Shown piece after piece: positions 15,502 to 23,688 of a DNA stretch of 64,000 nt; position 1 is the first letter of the stretch; every line of letters begins with the position of its first letter. A program made the translations under genes and the position numbers. This stretch comes from CAVYXA01 sp963846775 (GTDB taxonomy: Bacteria; Verrucomicrobiota; Verrucomicrobiia; Chthoniobacterales; UBA10450): positions 558,001 to 622,000 of the forward strand of contig CAWJXB010000006.1 of the NCBI GenBank assembly GCA_963846775.1, in the 5' to 3' direction. Under the pieces are notes generated by a model. It was not told where the DNA came from. It saw only the letters and a list, made by a program, of their open reading frames with translations, and did no database searches.

Positions 15502-17681
15502 TTCGCCTCCTTCTGGTCAAGGATGGCTGCGACTAGGTTGGCCGGCACGGGGGCAAAATGTGACGGCTCCATCGAGTAACTCGATCGGCCCTTGGATAAC
15601 GAGCGGATCGCCGTCGCGTAACCGAACAACTCGGCCAGCGGCACTTCCGCGTGAATGATCGCGAGGTTGCCGCGCGACTCGATGCTGTTGATCGCGCCGC
15701 GACGCCGGCTCAAGTCGCCGCAAATATCTCCCTGATATTCTTCCGGCGTGATGTTTTCGACCTTCATGATCGGTTCGAGCAAAATCGGTTTGCCCTGCCG
15801 GAAGCCGTCTTTCATGGCGAAGATCGCCGCCATCTTGAAGGCGAGCTCGCTCGAATCGACTTCGTGGAACGACCCGTAAACGATGTCCACTTCCACATCG
15901 ACAACTGGGTAGCCGCCCATCACGCCGTTGAGCACCGCTTCTTCAATTCCTTTCTTCACCGCCGGGATGTATTCGCGCGGAATGATGCCGCCGACGATCT
16001 TGTTCTCGACCGTGAGGCCTTTGCTGCGTTCCGCTGGACGCATATCGACTTCGACGTGGCCGTACTGCCCGCGTCCGCCAGATTGTTTGATCAACTTGCC
16101 GACACCATGTGCATTGCTGGTGATGGTCTCGCGATACGCGATCTGCGGTTTCCCTGCATTCGCGTCCACTTTAAATTCGCGGAACATCCGATCGCGAATA
16201 ATTTCCAAATGCAGCTCGCCCATGCCGGCGATAATCGTTTGGCCGGTGTCTTCGTGGGTGTAAACGCGGAACGTCGGATCTTCTTCGGCGAGGCGTTGTA
16301 ACGCAACGCCCATCTTCTCCTGATCGACCTTCGTTTTTGGCTCGATCGCCATGGAAATAACCGGATCGGGAAACGTCGGCGGCTCGAGCAGAATCGGATG
16401 GTCCTCATCGCACAGCGTGTCGCCGGTAGTGATATTTTTGATTCCGACGATGGCCGCGATGTCGCCAGAGTAACAGGTCTCGATGTCTTCGCGTTTATCG
16501 GCTTGGATTTGGATCAAACGCGAGATGCGCTCGCGCTTGTTCGTGCGCGGATTATAAACATTGTCGCCTTTGCTCAGCGTCCCGGAATAGACGCGGAAGA
16601 AGACGAGTTTGCCAACGAACGGATCGCTCCACAATTTGAACGCGAGCGAACAGAAATTTCCATTGTCATCCGTCGGCGCTTCCATCGGCTCGTGCGTGTC
16701 CGGCTCCATTCCTTTGGCTGGCGGAATGTCGAGCGGGCTCGGCAAGTAATCGACGACCGCATCAACCAAATATTGGACGCCAATATTTTTCAGCGCTGAG
16801 CCGCCGATTACTGGCACAAATTTGTTTGCGATCGTTTGCCGCCGAATCGCTGCCTTCAAAAGCTCCGGCGTAACCGGCTTTTCTTCGAGAACAACTTCCG
16901 CGACTTCGTCGTCGATATTCGAGATCTGCTCGATTAGAATCTTGTAGGCCTTCTCGACAGCGGCGACGTGATCCGCGGGAATTTCTGTCACTTCGTAGGT
17001 CGATCCCAGCTGATCGCTATCGGAATAAATGATCGCCTTCTTATTAATGACATCGAGCTGGCCACTGAGCGTATCTTCCCGGCCCAGCGGCAACAGGACC
17101 GGCCACGCGTTCGCGCCCAGTTTCTTGTGAATGCTATCCACCGACATCGCGAAGTCAGCGCCTACGCGGTCCATCTTATTAATGAACGCCAATCGCGGAA
17201 CGTTGTACTTGGTCGCCTGCCGCCAAACAGTTTCTGATTGCGGCTGAACTCCAGCCACGCCATCGAAAACCGCAATCGCGCCGTCGAGCACGCGCAGCGA
17301 ACGCTCCACTTCCGCGGTGAAATCCACGTGACCCGGTGTGTCGATGATGTTGATGCGTTGCTTGATGCCTTCGAAAATCTTGTAAACGCCCTCTTCTTTT
17401 TTCTGCGACCAGCTGCAAGTCGTCGCCGCGGATGTGATCGTGATCCCGCGCTCGCGTTCCTGTTCCATCCAGTCCGTGACGGTGGTCCCTTCGTGCACCT
17501 CGCCCATCTTGTGAATCATCCCGGTATAAAACAGCACCCGCTCGGTGATCGTCGTTTTGCCGGCGTCGATGTGCGCCGCAATCCCGATATTCCGCGTCCG
17601 CTCCAGTGGGAACTTGCGATTCGGCGAATTCGGATTTTTCGCCGAGCTCTTCTTCTGTTGTTCGAGTGTCGCCGTCGCCAT
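15498..17681 (-). CDS. fusA: Elongation factor G
   Basis: GTPase that drives translocation on the ribosome. The 727-residue protein has an N-terminal extension of about 27 residues, then the G domain: P-loop AHIDAGKTT, switch region, DTPGHVDF and NKMD. Domains II-V follow, with GMGELHLEIIRDR near residue 470 and RRGAINSIESRGN near 660. Full length. It lies between rpsG and rpsJ. Confidence 0.98.
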   Translation of the reverse strand: MATATLEQQKKSSAKNPNSPNRKFPLERTRNIGIAAHIDAGKTTITERVLFYTGMIHKMGEVHEGTTVTDWMEQERERGITITSAATTCSWSQKKEEGVYKIFEGIKQRINIIDTPGHVDFTAEVERSLRVLDGAIAVFDGVAGVQPQSETVWRQATKYNVPRLAFINKMDRVGADFAMSVDSIHKKLGANAWPVLLPLGREDTLSGQLDVINKKAIIYSDSDQLGSTYEVTEIPADHVAAVEKAYKILIEQISNIDDEVAEVVLEEKPVTPELLKAAIRRQTIANKFVPVIGGSALKNIGVQYLVDAVVDYLPSPLDIPPAKGMEPDTHEPMEAPTDDNGNFCSLAFKLWSDPFVGKLVFFRVYSGTLSKGDNVYNPRTNKRERISRLIQIQADKREDIETCYSGDIAAIVGIKNITTGDTLCDEDHPILLEPPTFPDPVISMAIEPKTKVDQEKMGVALQRLAEEDPTFRVYTHEDTGQTIIAGMGELHLEIIRDRMFREFKVDANAGKPQIAYRETITSNAHGVGKLIKQSGGRGQYGHVEVDMRPAERSKGLTVENKIVGGIIPREYIPAVKKGIEEAVLNGVMGGYPVVDVEVDIVYGSFHEVDSSELAFKMAAIFAMKDGFRQGKPILLEPIMKVENITPEEYQGDICGDLSRRRGAINSIESRGNLAIIHAEVPLAELFGYATAIRSLSKGRSSYSMEPSHFAPVPANLVAAILDQKEAK

Positions 17682-17687
17682 AAATCT

Positions 17688-18161
17688 TTACCAGCGGAAA
17701 TGGGCAAACGCGCGGTTCGCCTGCGCCATCTTGTGTGTGTCTTCGCGTTTCTTAATCGCGTTGCCCTGACCCGCGGCCGCGTCTTTGATTTCCTGGGCCA
17801 ACGCATCAGCCATGGGCATGCCTTTGCGTTTGTCGGCATATTGCACGATCCAACGTGTGGCGAGCGAGATCTGTCGGGCCGGCGTCACTTCCATCGGCAC
17901 CTGATAAGTCGCGCCGCCGACACGCCGCGATTTCACTTCCAAGCGCGGCCGAACGTTCTCCAGCGCCTTGTTAACAACTTCGAGCGGATCGACCGAATCA
18001 GAGCCAGCGCGCGATTTATCAATCGCCGTATAGACAATACGCTCGGCCAGCGATTTCTTGCCGCGCTTCATCACAGTGGAAATCAAGCGCGCGACCGCCT
18101 GACTCCCATATCGGGAATCGACACGCTCCTCTTTCTTGTAAACTCTCCTCCGTCGCGACAT
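17688..18161 (-). CDS. rpsG: 30S ribosomal protein S7
   Basis: S7 nucleates assembly of the 30S head. The 157-residue protein begins MSRRRRVYKKEERVDSRYGS and has RLISTVMKRGKKSLAERIVY, RPRLEVKSRRVGGATYQVPM and a C-terminal KREDTHKMAQANRAFAHFRW. It lies between rpsL and fusA in the standard str order. Confidence 0.99.
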   Translation of the reverse strand: MSRRRRVYKKEERVDSRYGSQAVARLISTVMKRGKKSLAERIVYTAIDKSRAGSDSVDPLEVVNKALENVRPRLEVKSRRVGGATYQVPMEVTPARQISLATRWIVQYADKRKGMPMADALAQEIKDAAAGQGNAIKKREDTHKMAQANRAFAHFRW

Positions 18162-18187
18162 GGTCGATCTTCTCTTTCAAAATTGAT

Positions 18188-18616
18188 TTACTTCTTCTCC
18201 GCGGGCGCAGGTTTCGCCGCCGCAGCTCCGCCACTGGCCGCGCCAGCTTTCGGACGCTTCGCCCCGTACTTGGAGCGACCACGCCGGCGTCCATCGACAC
18301 CGAGCGCGTCGAGCGTTCCGCGCACAATATGGTAGCGAACGCCCGGCAAATCTTTCACGCGTCCGCCCCGCACGAGCACGATGGAGTGCTCCTGCAAATT
18401 GTGCCCTTCGCCCGGAATGTAGGCAATCACTTCCTGGCCATTCGTCAACCGCACTTTTGCCACCTTGCGCAGCGCGGAATTCGGCTTCTTCGGCGTGCGC
18501 GTCATCACCTGCACGCACACTCCGCGCCGCTGTGGACAATTCGTTAGCGCCGGCGACTTCGATTTCACCGACACCTTCCGTCGTCCTTTCCGAACAAGCT
18601 GATTAATCGTAGGCAT
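18188..18616 (-). CDS. rpsL: 30S ribosomal protein S12
   Basis: S12 monitors codon-anticodon pairing. The 142-residue protein begins MPTINQLVRKGRRKVSVKSK and carries RTPKKPNSALRKVAKVRLTN and PGVRYHIVRGTLDALGVDGR. The streptomycin-relevant Lys in the TPKKPNSA motif is wild-type. The tail after RGRSKYGAKRPK is rich in Ala, Gly and Lys. It is the first gene of the supercluster, behind a leader of about 100 bases. Confidence 0.98.
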   Translation of the reverse strand: MPTINQLVRKGRRKVSVKSKSPALTNCPQRRGVCVQVMTRTPKKPNSALRKVAKVRLTNGQEVIAYIPGEGHNLQEHSIVLVRGGRVKDLPGVRYHIVRGTLDALGVDGRRRGRSKYGAKRPKAGAASGGAAAAKPAPAEKK

Positions 18617-18666
18617 TTTCTTTCAAACAAAAACCGCCGCTGCGAACGTGGCCGTTCCGGGGCGAC

Positions 18667-18716
18667 AAAAAAACCCGCACAAGGCCGCGCTTAAACTGTC
18701 ACGCGCCTGTTGCGGT
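18667..18716 (-). terminator. Attenuator-like hairpin with T7 tract in the rpsL leader
   Basis: On the minus strand CCGCAACAGGCGCG (18715 downward) can pair with CGCGGCCTTGTGCGG, giving a stem of about 13 pairs with one bulge, and it is followed directly by seven T (18667-18673 on plus as A). It begins within a few bases of the predicted transcript start and ends about 50 bases before rpsL. It reads as a factor-independent terminator placed ahead of the operon, so it may attenuate transcription. Confidence 0.6.
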
Positions 18717-18724
18717 GAGCCGTC

Positions 18725-18752
18725 ACTATAGAGGCAAAACAGCACCGTGCAA
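18725..18752 (-). promoter_or_regulatory. Sigma70-type promoter for the ribosomal supercluster
   Basis: On the minus strand a -35 box TTGCAC (18747-18752) and a -10 box TATAGT (18725-18730) are separated by 16 bases. Transcription would start near 18718, about 100 bases ahead of the rpsL ATG. No other near-consensus pair was seen in this gap. Confidence 0.65.
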
Positions 18753-18900
18753 AAGAATTTTTGCGCGTGAGTCTGTCATTCGCTGGGAACTCGCGGAGTC
18801 TCTCGCGCCAATGAAATCAGTTAGAACTCTCGCGCAAGATCGACAGTTCCGAAATGGTCGGGGCTGGCGGGCTCTTTTCAATTTAAGCTCCAATCCTCAA

Positions 18901-18960
18901 GGAGCGGCGGCTTGGGCAGCCACCGATACCTAACTCGACGGCTGGGAAGCCGTCGCTCCC
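18901..18960. repeat. Dispersed palindrome family B (GGAGCGACGGCTT)
   Basis: Arms GGAGCGGCGGCTTGGGCAGCC (18901-18921) and GGCTGGGAAGCCGTCGCTCC (18940-18959) are inverse complements with two or three mismatches. Related copies lie at 25495-25528, 33548-33581 and 43271-43329. The rest of the 18753-19043 gap holds nothing I can identify apart from this element. Confidence 0.7.
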
Positions 18961-19043
18961 TGAAAATGCGCTTCGCCATAATGTGCCGACATCATTCTCG
19001 ATTGGCTATTGCCGGAATTTTCTGATACGAGGGCAACGAGCGC

Positions 19044-19847
19044 ATGAAAAAGATCTTCGTCACCGGCGCGAGCGCCGGGATTGGATTGGCGATTGCGAAA
19101 GCATTGTGCGACCGTGGTGATGAAGTTTGGGGAACTTCACGAAATCCGGCGCGCGTTCCGAACCTGCCCGGGTTGCATCCGGTGCAACTTGATCTGGCAG
19201 ATTCCGATTCAATCGAACGCGCCTTTCATCAGGCCCTGAGCGAGGCCGGGCATTTCGATGCGGTCATTAACAACGCCGGGAGCGGTCATTTTGGTTCGGC
19301 GGAATCGCTTTCGTTGGCGACGATCGCAGAGCAGTTTCAAGTCCTCGTTCTTGGCCAAGTTCAACTGATGCAGTTGGCGCTGGCGGCGATGCGGGGACGC
19401 GAAAAAGGTTTGATCATTAACGTCACCTCGCTAGCTTCCCGTCTTCCCGTCCCTTTCATGGCTGCTTACAATGCTGGGAAAGCGGCGATGGCTTCATTCA
19501 CGATGTCGGTCCAACTAGAACTCCCTGATCCGCGCGTGCGCGTTGTCGATCTTCAGCCCGGCGACATTTGCACCGGGTTTAATGATGCCATCGTAAAGAA
19601 TGCGGCCCCCGATCCGCGATACGATGCGCGCGTGGCGAAAACATGGGGCGCGGTGGAGAAAAACATGCGTGGCGCGCCGCCGCCCGAGTTAGTCGCTCGG
19701 CGGCTACTCACATTAATCGACGACGCCGATCCTCCACCACGCGTGACGGTCGGCGATGCGTTCCAGACAAAGATCGCGCCCTTGATAAACCGGTTTCTGC
19801 CGCAACGGGTCCGGGTCTGGGCTCTGAAGAAGTATTACGGAATATGA
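19044..19847 (+). CDS. Short-chain dehydrogenase/reductase
   Basis: NAD(P)-dependent oxidoreductase of the classical SDR family; substrate not predictable. The 267-residue protein has the cofactor loop TGASAGIG at residues 7-14, NNAG at about 76-79 and the catalytic Ser in NVTSLAS followed by YNAGK (Tyr and Lys). Its TGA overlaps the ATG of the next gene by 3 bases, so it is coupled to the nucleotidyltransferase and CDP-alcohol phosphotransferase genes and may reduce or oxidise a polyol precursor of that pathway. Confidence 0.9.
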   Translation: MKKIFVTGASAGIGLAIAKALCDRGDEVWGTSRNPARVPNLPGLHPVQLDLADSDSIERAFHQALSEAGHFDAVINNAGSGHFGSAESLSLATIAEQFQVLVLGQVQLMQLALAAMRGREKGLIINVTSLASRLPVPFMAAYNAGKAAMASFTMSVQLELPDPRVRVVDLQPGDICTGFNDAIVKNAAPDPRYDARVAKTWGAVEKNMRGAPPPELVARRLLTLIDDADPPPRVTVGDAFQTKIAPLINRFLPQRVRVWALKKYYGI

Positions 19848-20644
19848 GGCGCATCTCCGAAGCGGTAATTTTGATGGCGGGCACGGGTTCGCGTCTGCGG
19901 CACAACAATGGAATCATTCCCAAACCGCTTACGCCGATTCTGGATCGGCCGCTTGTTTCTTACACCATCGACTTGCTCGCCCGTGCCGGCATAACGATTT
20001 TGAACGCGGTCGTTGGATACGAGAGCGCGGCACTCATCTCAGGTTTGAAACCGCTCGTTCCACCTGGTTTACAACTCCGCCTAATCGATAATCCGAACTG
20101 GCAGAAGCAGAATGGGCTTTCAGTTCTGGCCGCGGCGGACCATATGGCGAAGCCGTTTCTCCTGATGATGGCCGATCACCTGTTCGATGAAACGATTGTC
20201 GATCTTCTGATCGAACGCGCTGAGTTGGGCGAACTGAATCTGGCGATTGATCACAAGATCGAATCGATTTGCGACATCGACGACGCGATGAAGGTGCAAA
20301 TGCGCGGCGATCGGGTCGCAGCGATCGGGAAAGATTTGGCTCAATACGACGCGATCGACACCGGCATTTTCGTTTCTCCACTCGCGCTGTTCGATTATCT
20401 CGAGCGCGCAAAAAAGAATGGCGATTGCAGTCTGGCCGACGGCGTGCGGCTGATGGCCGCCGATGGCAAAGTGCGCGGGATTGATATTAGCGAGAGTTGG
20501 TGGCAGGACGTCGATACGCCGGAAATGCTCAGGCAGGCTGAGGAACATTTCGCCGCGCGGTCCAAACACATGGGAAGCTCTCCCGACCTCCGCGCGGGGC
20601 TTCGGGGTGGCGAGCAGCTTCCCGTGGAGACGTCGGTGCGTTGA
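19844..20644 (+). CDS. Sugar/polyol-phosphate nucleotidyltransferase (NTP_transferase fold)
   Basis: The 266-residue protein has the nucleotidyltransferase signature LMAGTGSRL (residues 10-18) and PKPLTPILDRP (residues 26-36), with a metal-binding Asp in MMADHLFDE and a second in WWQDVDTPE. It resembles inositol-1-phosphate or similar cytidylyltransferases that feed CDP-alcohol phosphotransferases. The ATG at 19844 overlaps the SDR stop; the longer upstream frame is a shadow of the SDR gene. The next gene starts 1 base after its TGA. The substrate is inferred from context only. Confidence 0.85.
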   Translation: MRRISEAVILMAGTGSRLRHNNGIIPKPLTPILDRPLVSYTIDLLARAGITILNAVVGYESAALISGLKPLVPPGLQLRLIDNPNWQKQNGLSVLAAADHMAKPFLLMMADHLFDETIVDLLIERAELGELNLAIDHKIESICDIDDAMKVQMRGDRVAAIGKDLAQYDAIDTGIFVSPLALFDYLERAKKNGDCSLADGVRLMAADGKVRGIDISESWWQDVDTPEMLRQAEEHFAARSKHMGSSPDLRAGLRGGEQLPVETSVR

Positions 20645-20645
20645 A

Positions 20646-21911
20646 ATGGTGCGCGACTGCTTCGTCTTGGCCGATGCTCCCGGCGCGTTGGTGGAACTAT
20701 GCGGCATCTCGATCCTCGAACGTCTCTTGCGCATGCTGCAACGCTGCGGTGTTTCGCGCGCCACAATTCTTTCCAGTACGCCCGACCCAATTCGGCAACA
20801 CCTGGCGCGGCCGTCATGGTCTCGGCACGGCCTGCAAACAAGCGTGCGCCCGCGAAAAGAAGGAGCCGCGACGTTGGAAGAAATCTCCAGTCTCTGGCCA
20901 GAGGGGAGCAACCTTCTTTTGTGGATCCGAGGTGATTGCGTCTTCGACGATAGAATTTTAAAGGCGTTGGTCTCTCGCAATTCCGCCGGAGTCCTGGTCG
21001 ATTCGGGTTCGTCGGTTGCGCTTCGGAATTGCGCCGCTGTACTAGAACGCGAGTGGATTACGCGGCAAGAAGGGTCTATCGAAAACGCTCTGCCGCGGCT
21101 TTCCCCTGTCGATGTTGCGAAAATGCCGTTGTATTCGCCGGCACTGCGGCGCGATCTGCGGCCATTTTGGTTTTACGCCCCCGCTCGGAGCCGCCGAGCG
21201 CATGCCGAGGATATCCTGCTCGAGTCGGTGCAAAAAGGAACGCAGGATCTGCCGGCTTACGCTCACGCGCCACTCGAGCGGTTCCTCATCTCTCGCTTAT
21301 GCAAAATACCTGTTAGGCCAAACCAGCTCACCATGCTCTGGGCGATTTGCGCGGCGATCGCGACCATCCTGTTCGCCTTTGGCCAACTCGGAATCGGTAT
21401 CCTCATCGCCCTCGCCGTCGGCATTATCGACGGCCTCGACGGCAAGCTCGCGCGCCTCAAAGTGGAAACGACCGAAGGTGGCAAACTCGAGCATCGCCTC
21501 GATTCATTCTTCGAAGTGGCCTGGCCGTTTGCGCTCGCGCTTCATTTCGTTCTCACTGGCGAATTGCGCAGCGCGTTTTGGTTGTGGCTGATTCTTACCA
21601 TCGCGCAGGCGCTGGATGGAATCGCAAAGGGCTGGATTTATCGCGCAGCCGAAAACTCGATGCGTCCAACGAATCGGCTCGATCGAATCGTTCGTCTGGT
21701 CGGTTTCCGGCGAAACGCGTTTGTCTGGATCATGGCGATTGGAATACTCCTGAACGGGCCAACGATAGCATTTGTTGCGGCGGTGTGGCTGCAAATCGCC
21801 ACGACGATTGTCGATATTGCCCACGTCGCGTGGCAACGTGCGGTAACTAAAACCCCAAGCTCCAAACCTAAACCGCCAAAGTCGCTTGAGGCTCCACTTT
21901 CCAAAATTTGA
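20646..21911 (+). CDS. CDP-alcohol phosphotransferase with degenerate nucleotidyltransferase-like N-terminus
   Basis: The C-terminal half (about residues 210-405) is a membrane CDP-alcohol phosphotransferase with several hydrophobic segments. Its active motif begins DGLDGKLAR at 262-270, then Gly278, Glu282 and Asp286. The family pattern has Asp at the position of Glu282. The N-terminal 200 residues look like a decayed nucleotidyltransferase (VELCGISILERLLRMLQ) without the Gly-rich loop. The arrangement recalls IPCT-DIPPS fusions, here with a separate active-looking cytidylyltransferase upstream. It would join a CDP-activated alcohol to an acceptor in the membrane. Confidence 0.85.
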   Translation: MVRDCFVLADAPGALVELCGISILERLLRMLQRCGVSRATILSSTPDPIRQHLARPSWSRHGLQTSVRPRKEGAATLEEISSLWPEGSNLLLWIRGDCVFDDRILKALVSRNSAGVLVDSGSSVALRNCAAVLEREWITRQEGSIENALPRLSPVDVAKMPLYSPALRRDLRPFWFYAPARSRRAHAEDILLESVQKGTQDLPAYAHAPLERFLISRLCKIPVRPNQLTMLWAICAAIATILFAFGQLGIGILIALAVGIIDGLDGKLARLKVETTEGGKLEHRLDSFFEVAWPFALALHFVLTGELRSAFWLWLILTIAQALDGIAKGWIYRAAENSMRPTNRLDRIVRLVGFRRNAFVWIMAIGILLNGPTIAFVAAVWLQIATTIVDIAHVAWQRAVTKTPSSKPKPPKSLEAPLSKI

Positions 21912-21956
21912 TCGTCCGCTGGCCCCCGGCGGTCCCACGCACTCAAAAGCTGCGGT

Positions 21957-22019
21957 TGTAGCGTCCGCTGTCCTCCGCGGATTTGGTGGATGCCGCGCGA
22001 ACCCTATGCGCCCTACAGC
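21957..22019. repeat. Partial copy of dispersed palindrome family C (GTAGCGTCCGCTGTCCTC)
   Basis: TGTAGCGTCCGCTGTCCTC lies at 21957-21975, with CTACAG at 22012-22018 as the only remnant of the other arm. The complete version is at 39096-39164. It fills the gap between convergent genes. Confidence 0.5.
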
Positions 22020-22050
22020 ACTCGTCATTAATTGAGGATGTCGGACTGTG

Positions 22051-22662
22051 CTACTTCTTTTGATCGACAACCGTCTTTTCTTCCACGAGCGAGAGATACG
22101 CGCCGTAGCCTTCGGCGGTTAGCTTTTCGGCGGGAATGAAACGGAGCGCGGCGGAATTGACCGAATAACGGCGGCCGGTGCGCGAACTCGCATCGTCAAA
22201 AACATGACCGAGATGGGCGTCGCTCCGCTTGGCACGGACTTCGGTGCGTTGCATGTCGTGAGAGAGATCCGGTTTCTCCACGAACAAATCTTTCGAGATC
22301 GGTTTACTGAAGGCAAGTTGACCGGTTTGCGTGTCGATCTTGTCGAAGGAGACAAAGAGCGGTTCGCCCGTAATAATGTCCACATAGATTCCGGCGTGTT
22401 CATTGTTCCAATATGCGTTGTGGAATGGTGTCTCGGTGCCGTTTTCGCGGACGACGTGGTATTGCTCCTTGGTCAATCGCGCTTTCAGCACGTCGTCACT
22501 CGGGATCGCGCGGTTTGGGTCGAATCCGACCATGCCTTTCACCGTCGAAAACGCCGTAAAGATAAAGTAGCCAACCGCCCCGATCAGCACCAGCGCCACG
22601 GCGACCCCGATCGTTAGGCTGATGCGCGACGCTTCGTCTCCCCTGATGCGAGAACCGTTCAT
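22051..22662 (-). CDS. MsrB-fold protein without any cysteine (degenerate methionine sulfoxide reductase B)
   Basis: The 203-residue protein has one N-terminal membrane segment (about residues 15-40) and a full MsrB-like domain: GTETPFHNAYWNNEHAGIYV, RAKRSDAHLGHVF and YSVNSAALRFIP. In MsrB the last motif is YCINS, with the catalytic Cys; here Ser168 replaces it. The possible resolving Cys is Asn75 and the WPSF substrate motif reads QLAF. There is no Cys in the whole protein. It lies 43 bases downstream of an intact paralog and probably arose by tandem duplication. It is unlikely to be a normal reductase; a binding role is possible. Confidence 0.9.
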   Translation of the reverse strand: MNGSRIRGDEASRISLTIGVAVALVLIGAVGYFIFTAFSTVKGMVGFDPNRAIPSDDVLKARLTKEQYHVVRENGTETPFHNAYWNNEHAGIYVDIITGEPLFVSFDKIDTQTGQLAFSKPISKDLFVEKPDLSHDMQRTEVRAKRSDAHLGHVFDDASSRTGRRYSVNSAALRFIPAEKLTAEGYGAYLSLVEEKTVVDQKK

Positions 22663-22705
22663 GATGGCGATTTTTGCCGATTAGAGCAGGAAATCGCCGG
22701 GGACG

Positions 22706-23293
22706 TCACTCTTTTTTTTGGAAAAGTGAAAGATACTCGCCGTAGCCTTCCTCTTTCATCTTTTCCAGCGGAATAAATCGCAGCGACGCGGAATTAATGC
22801 AATACCGCAGACCGGTCGGCGCGGGTCCGTCTGGAAAAACGTGGCCCAGATGCGAGTCGCTTTTGCTCGAGCGCACCTCGGTCCGCTCCATGCCGTGCGT
22901 TGCATCCTGCTTTTCTTTCACGTGCTGTTTTTCGATCGGTTTCGTGAAACTGGGCCAGCCGGTGCCGCTGTCGAACTTGTCGAGTGAACTGAAGAGCGGC
23001 TCGCCCGTGATCGGATCGACATAAATGCCCGGGCGATGATTGTCCCAATAAGCATTATGAAACGGAGTTTCCGTGCCGCACTCCCGCATCACGTGATACT
23101 GTTGCTTGCTCAACTGCTGCTGCAGCTCGTGTTCTTTCGGAACGTCTTTGATTTTCACTGGTGCATTCTCCCGTTTTTGACTCTGAGCATCCGCGAAAAG
23201 GAGTGATCCGACAACTACCGCGATTGCACCAGCCAGGCCGACCCACAGCGTGACAGATGCGCCATGTTTGTGTTGTATGCGATTACTATTCAT
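22706..23293 (-). CDS. msrB: Peptide-methionine (R)-S-oxide reductase, membrane-anchored or exported
   Basis: Reduces Met-R-sulfoxide in proteins. The 195-residue protein has an N-terminal hydrophobic segment (residues 14-35), placing the enzyme outside the cytoplasm. Motifs: RECGTETPFHNAYW (Cys72, likely resolving), GIYVDPITGEPLF without the zinc CxxC pairs, TGWPSF, RSSKSDSHLGHVF and YCINSASLRF (catalytic Cys165). Upstream of the Cys-free paralog in the same direction. Confidence 0.93.
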   Translation of the reverse strand: MNSNRIQHKHGASVTLWVGLAGAIAVVVGSLLFADAQSQKRENAPVKIKDVPKEHELQQQLSKQQYHVMRECGTETPFHNAYWDNHRPGIYVDPITGEPLFSSLDKFDSGTGWPSFTKPIEKQHVKEKQDATHGMERTEVRSSKSDSHLGHVFPDGPAPTGLRYCINSASLRFIPLEKMKEEGYGEYLSLFQKKE

Positions 23294-23688
23294 CCCTCGA
23301 AAAATCCTTCGTTGAATTAGCCGACTCTAAATTTACCAACAAACAATTCCGCTGACAAGCATGTCCGCGAAAAATCGACCTCTTTATTATTAAATTCGCA
23401 GCCAAGGGTAGAAGTGGCCGGTCCAGGTAGGCACTCGATCCCGCTGCGAGAAGCGCGAGCCAGGTTGAGCGATTCACTCTTACTCAGACGAGGCAGAATG
23501 CAGTCATGTTCAAAAAACGTACTCGAGGCTGGTTGGTGGGGATCGGTCCAGATTCTGTCTTCCGTAACCAAACCGGGGACAGGCGATGATTGCCGGATTT
23601 GATCCAGCAATTCGGCTTGTTCGACCCGGCTCGGCCCTGATAAACAGACATCGGATAAGCTGTGAGCTTGCCCTTTGTTTCTTAGTTA
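23294..23688. other. Intergenic gap without recognised feature
   Basis: About 395 bases between the divergent msrB and TMTC-like genes. Short open frames occur on both strands, but none has a convincing start or family match. No tRNA cloverleaf was seen. Both flanking promoters should lie here, although no clear -35/-10 pair stood out. Confidence 0.5.

Noticed and set aside
22051..22662. Sequencing error as the cause of the missing cysteines in the second MsrB
   Set aside because: Several separate sites differ (Ser168, Asn75, QLAF) while the frame is intact, which a few base errors would not explain.
23414..23602. Open frames on both strands in the msrB-TMTC gap
   Set aside because: They overlap each other, have no good start and show no domain pattern.
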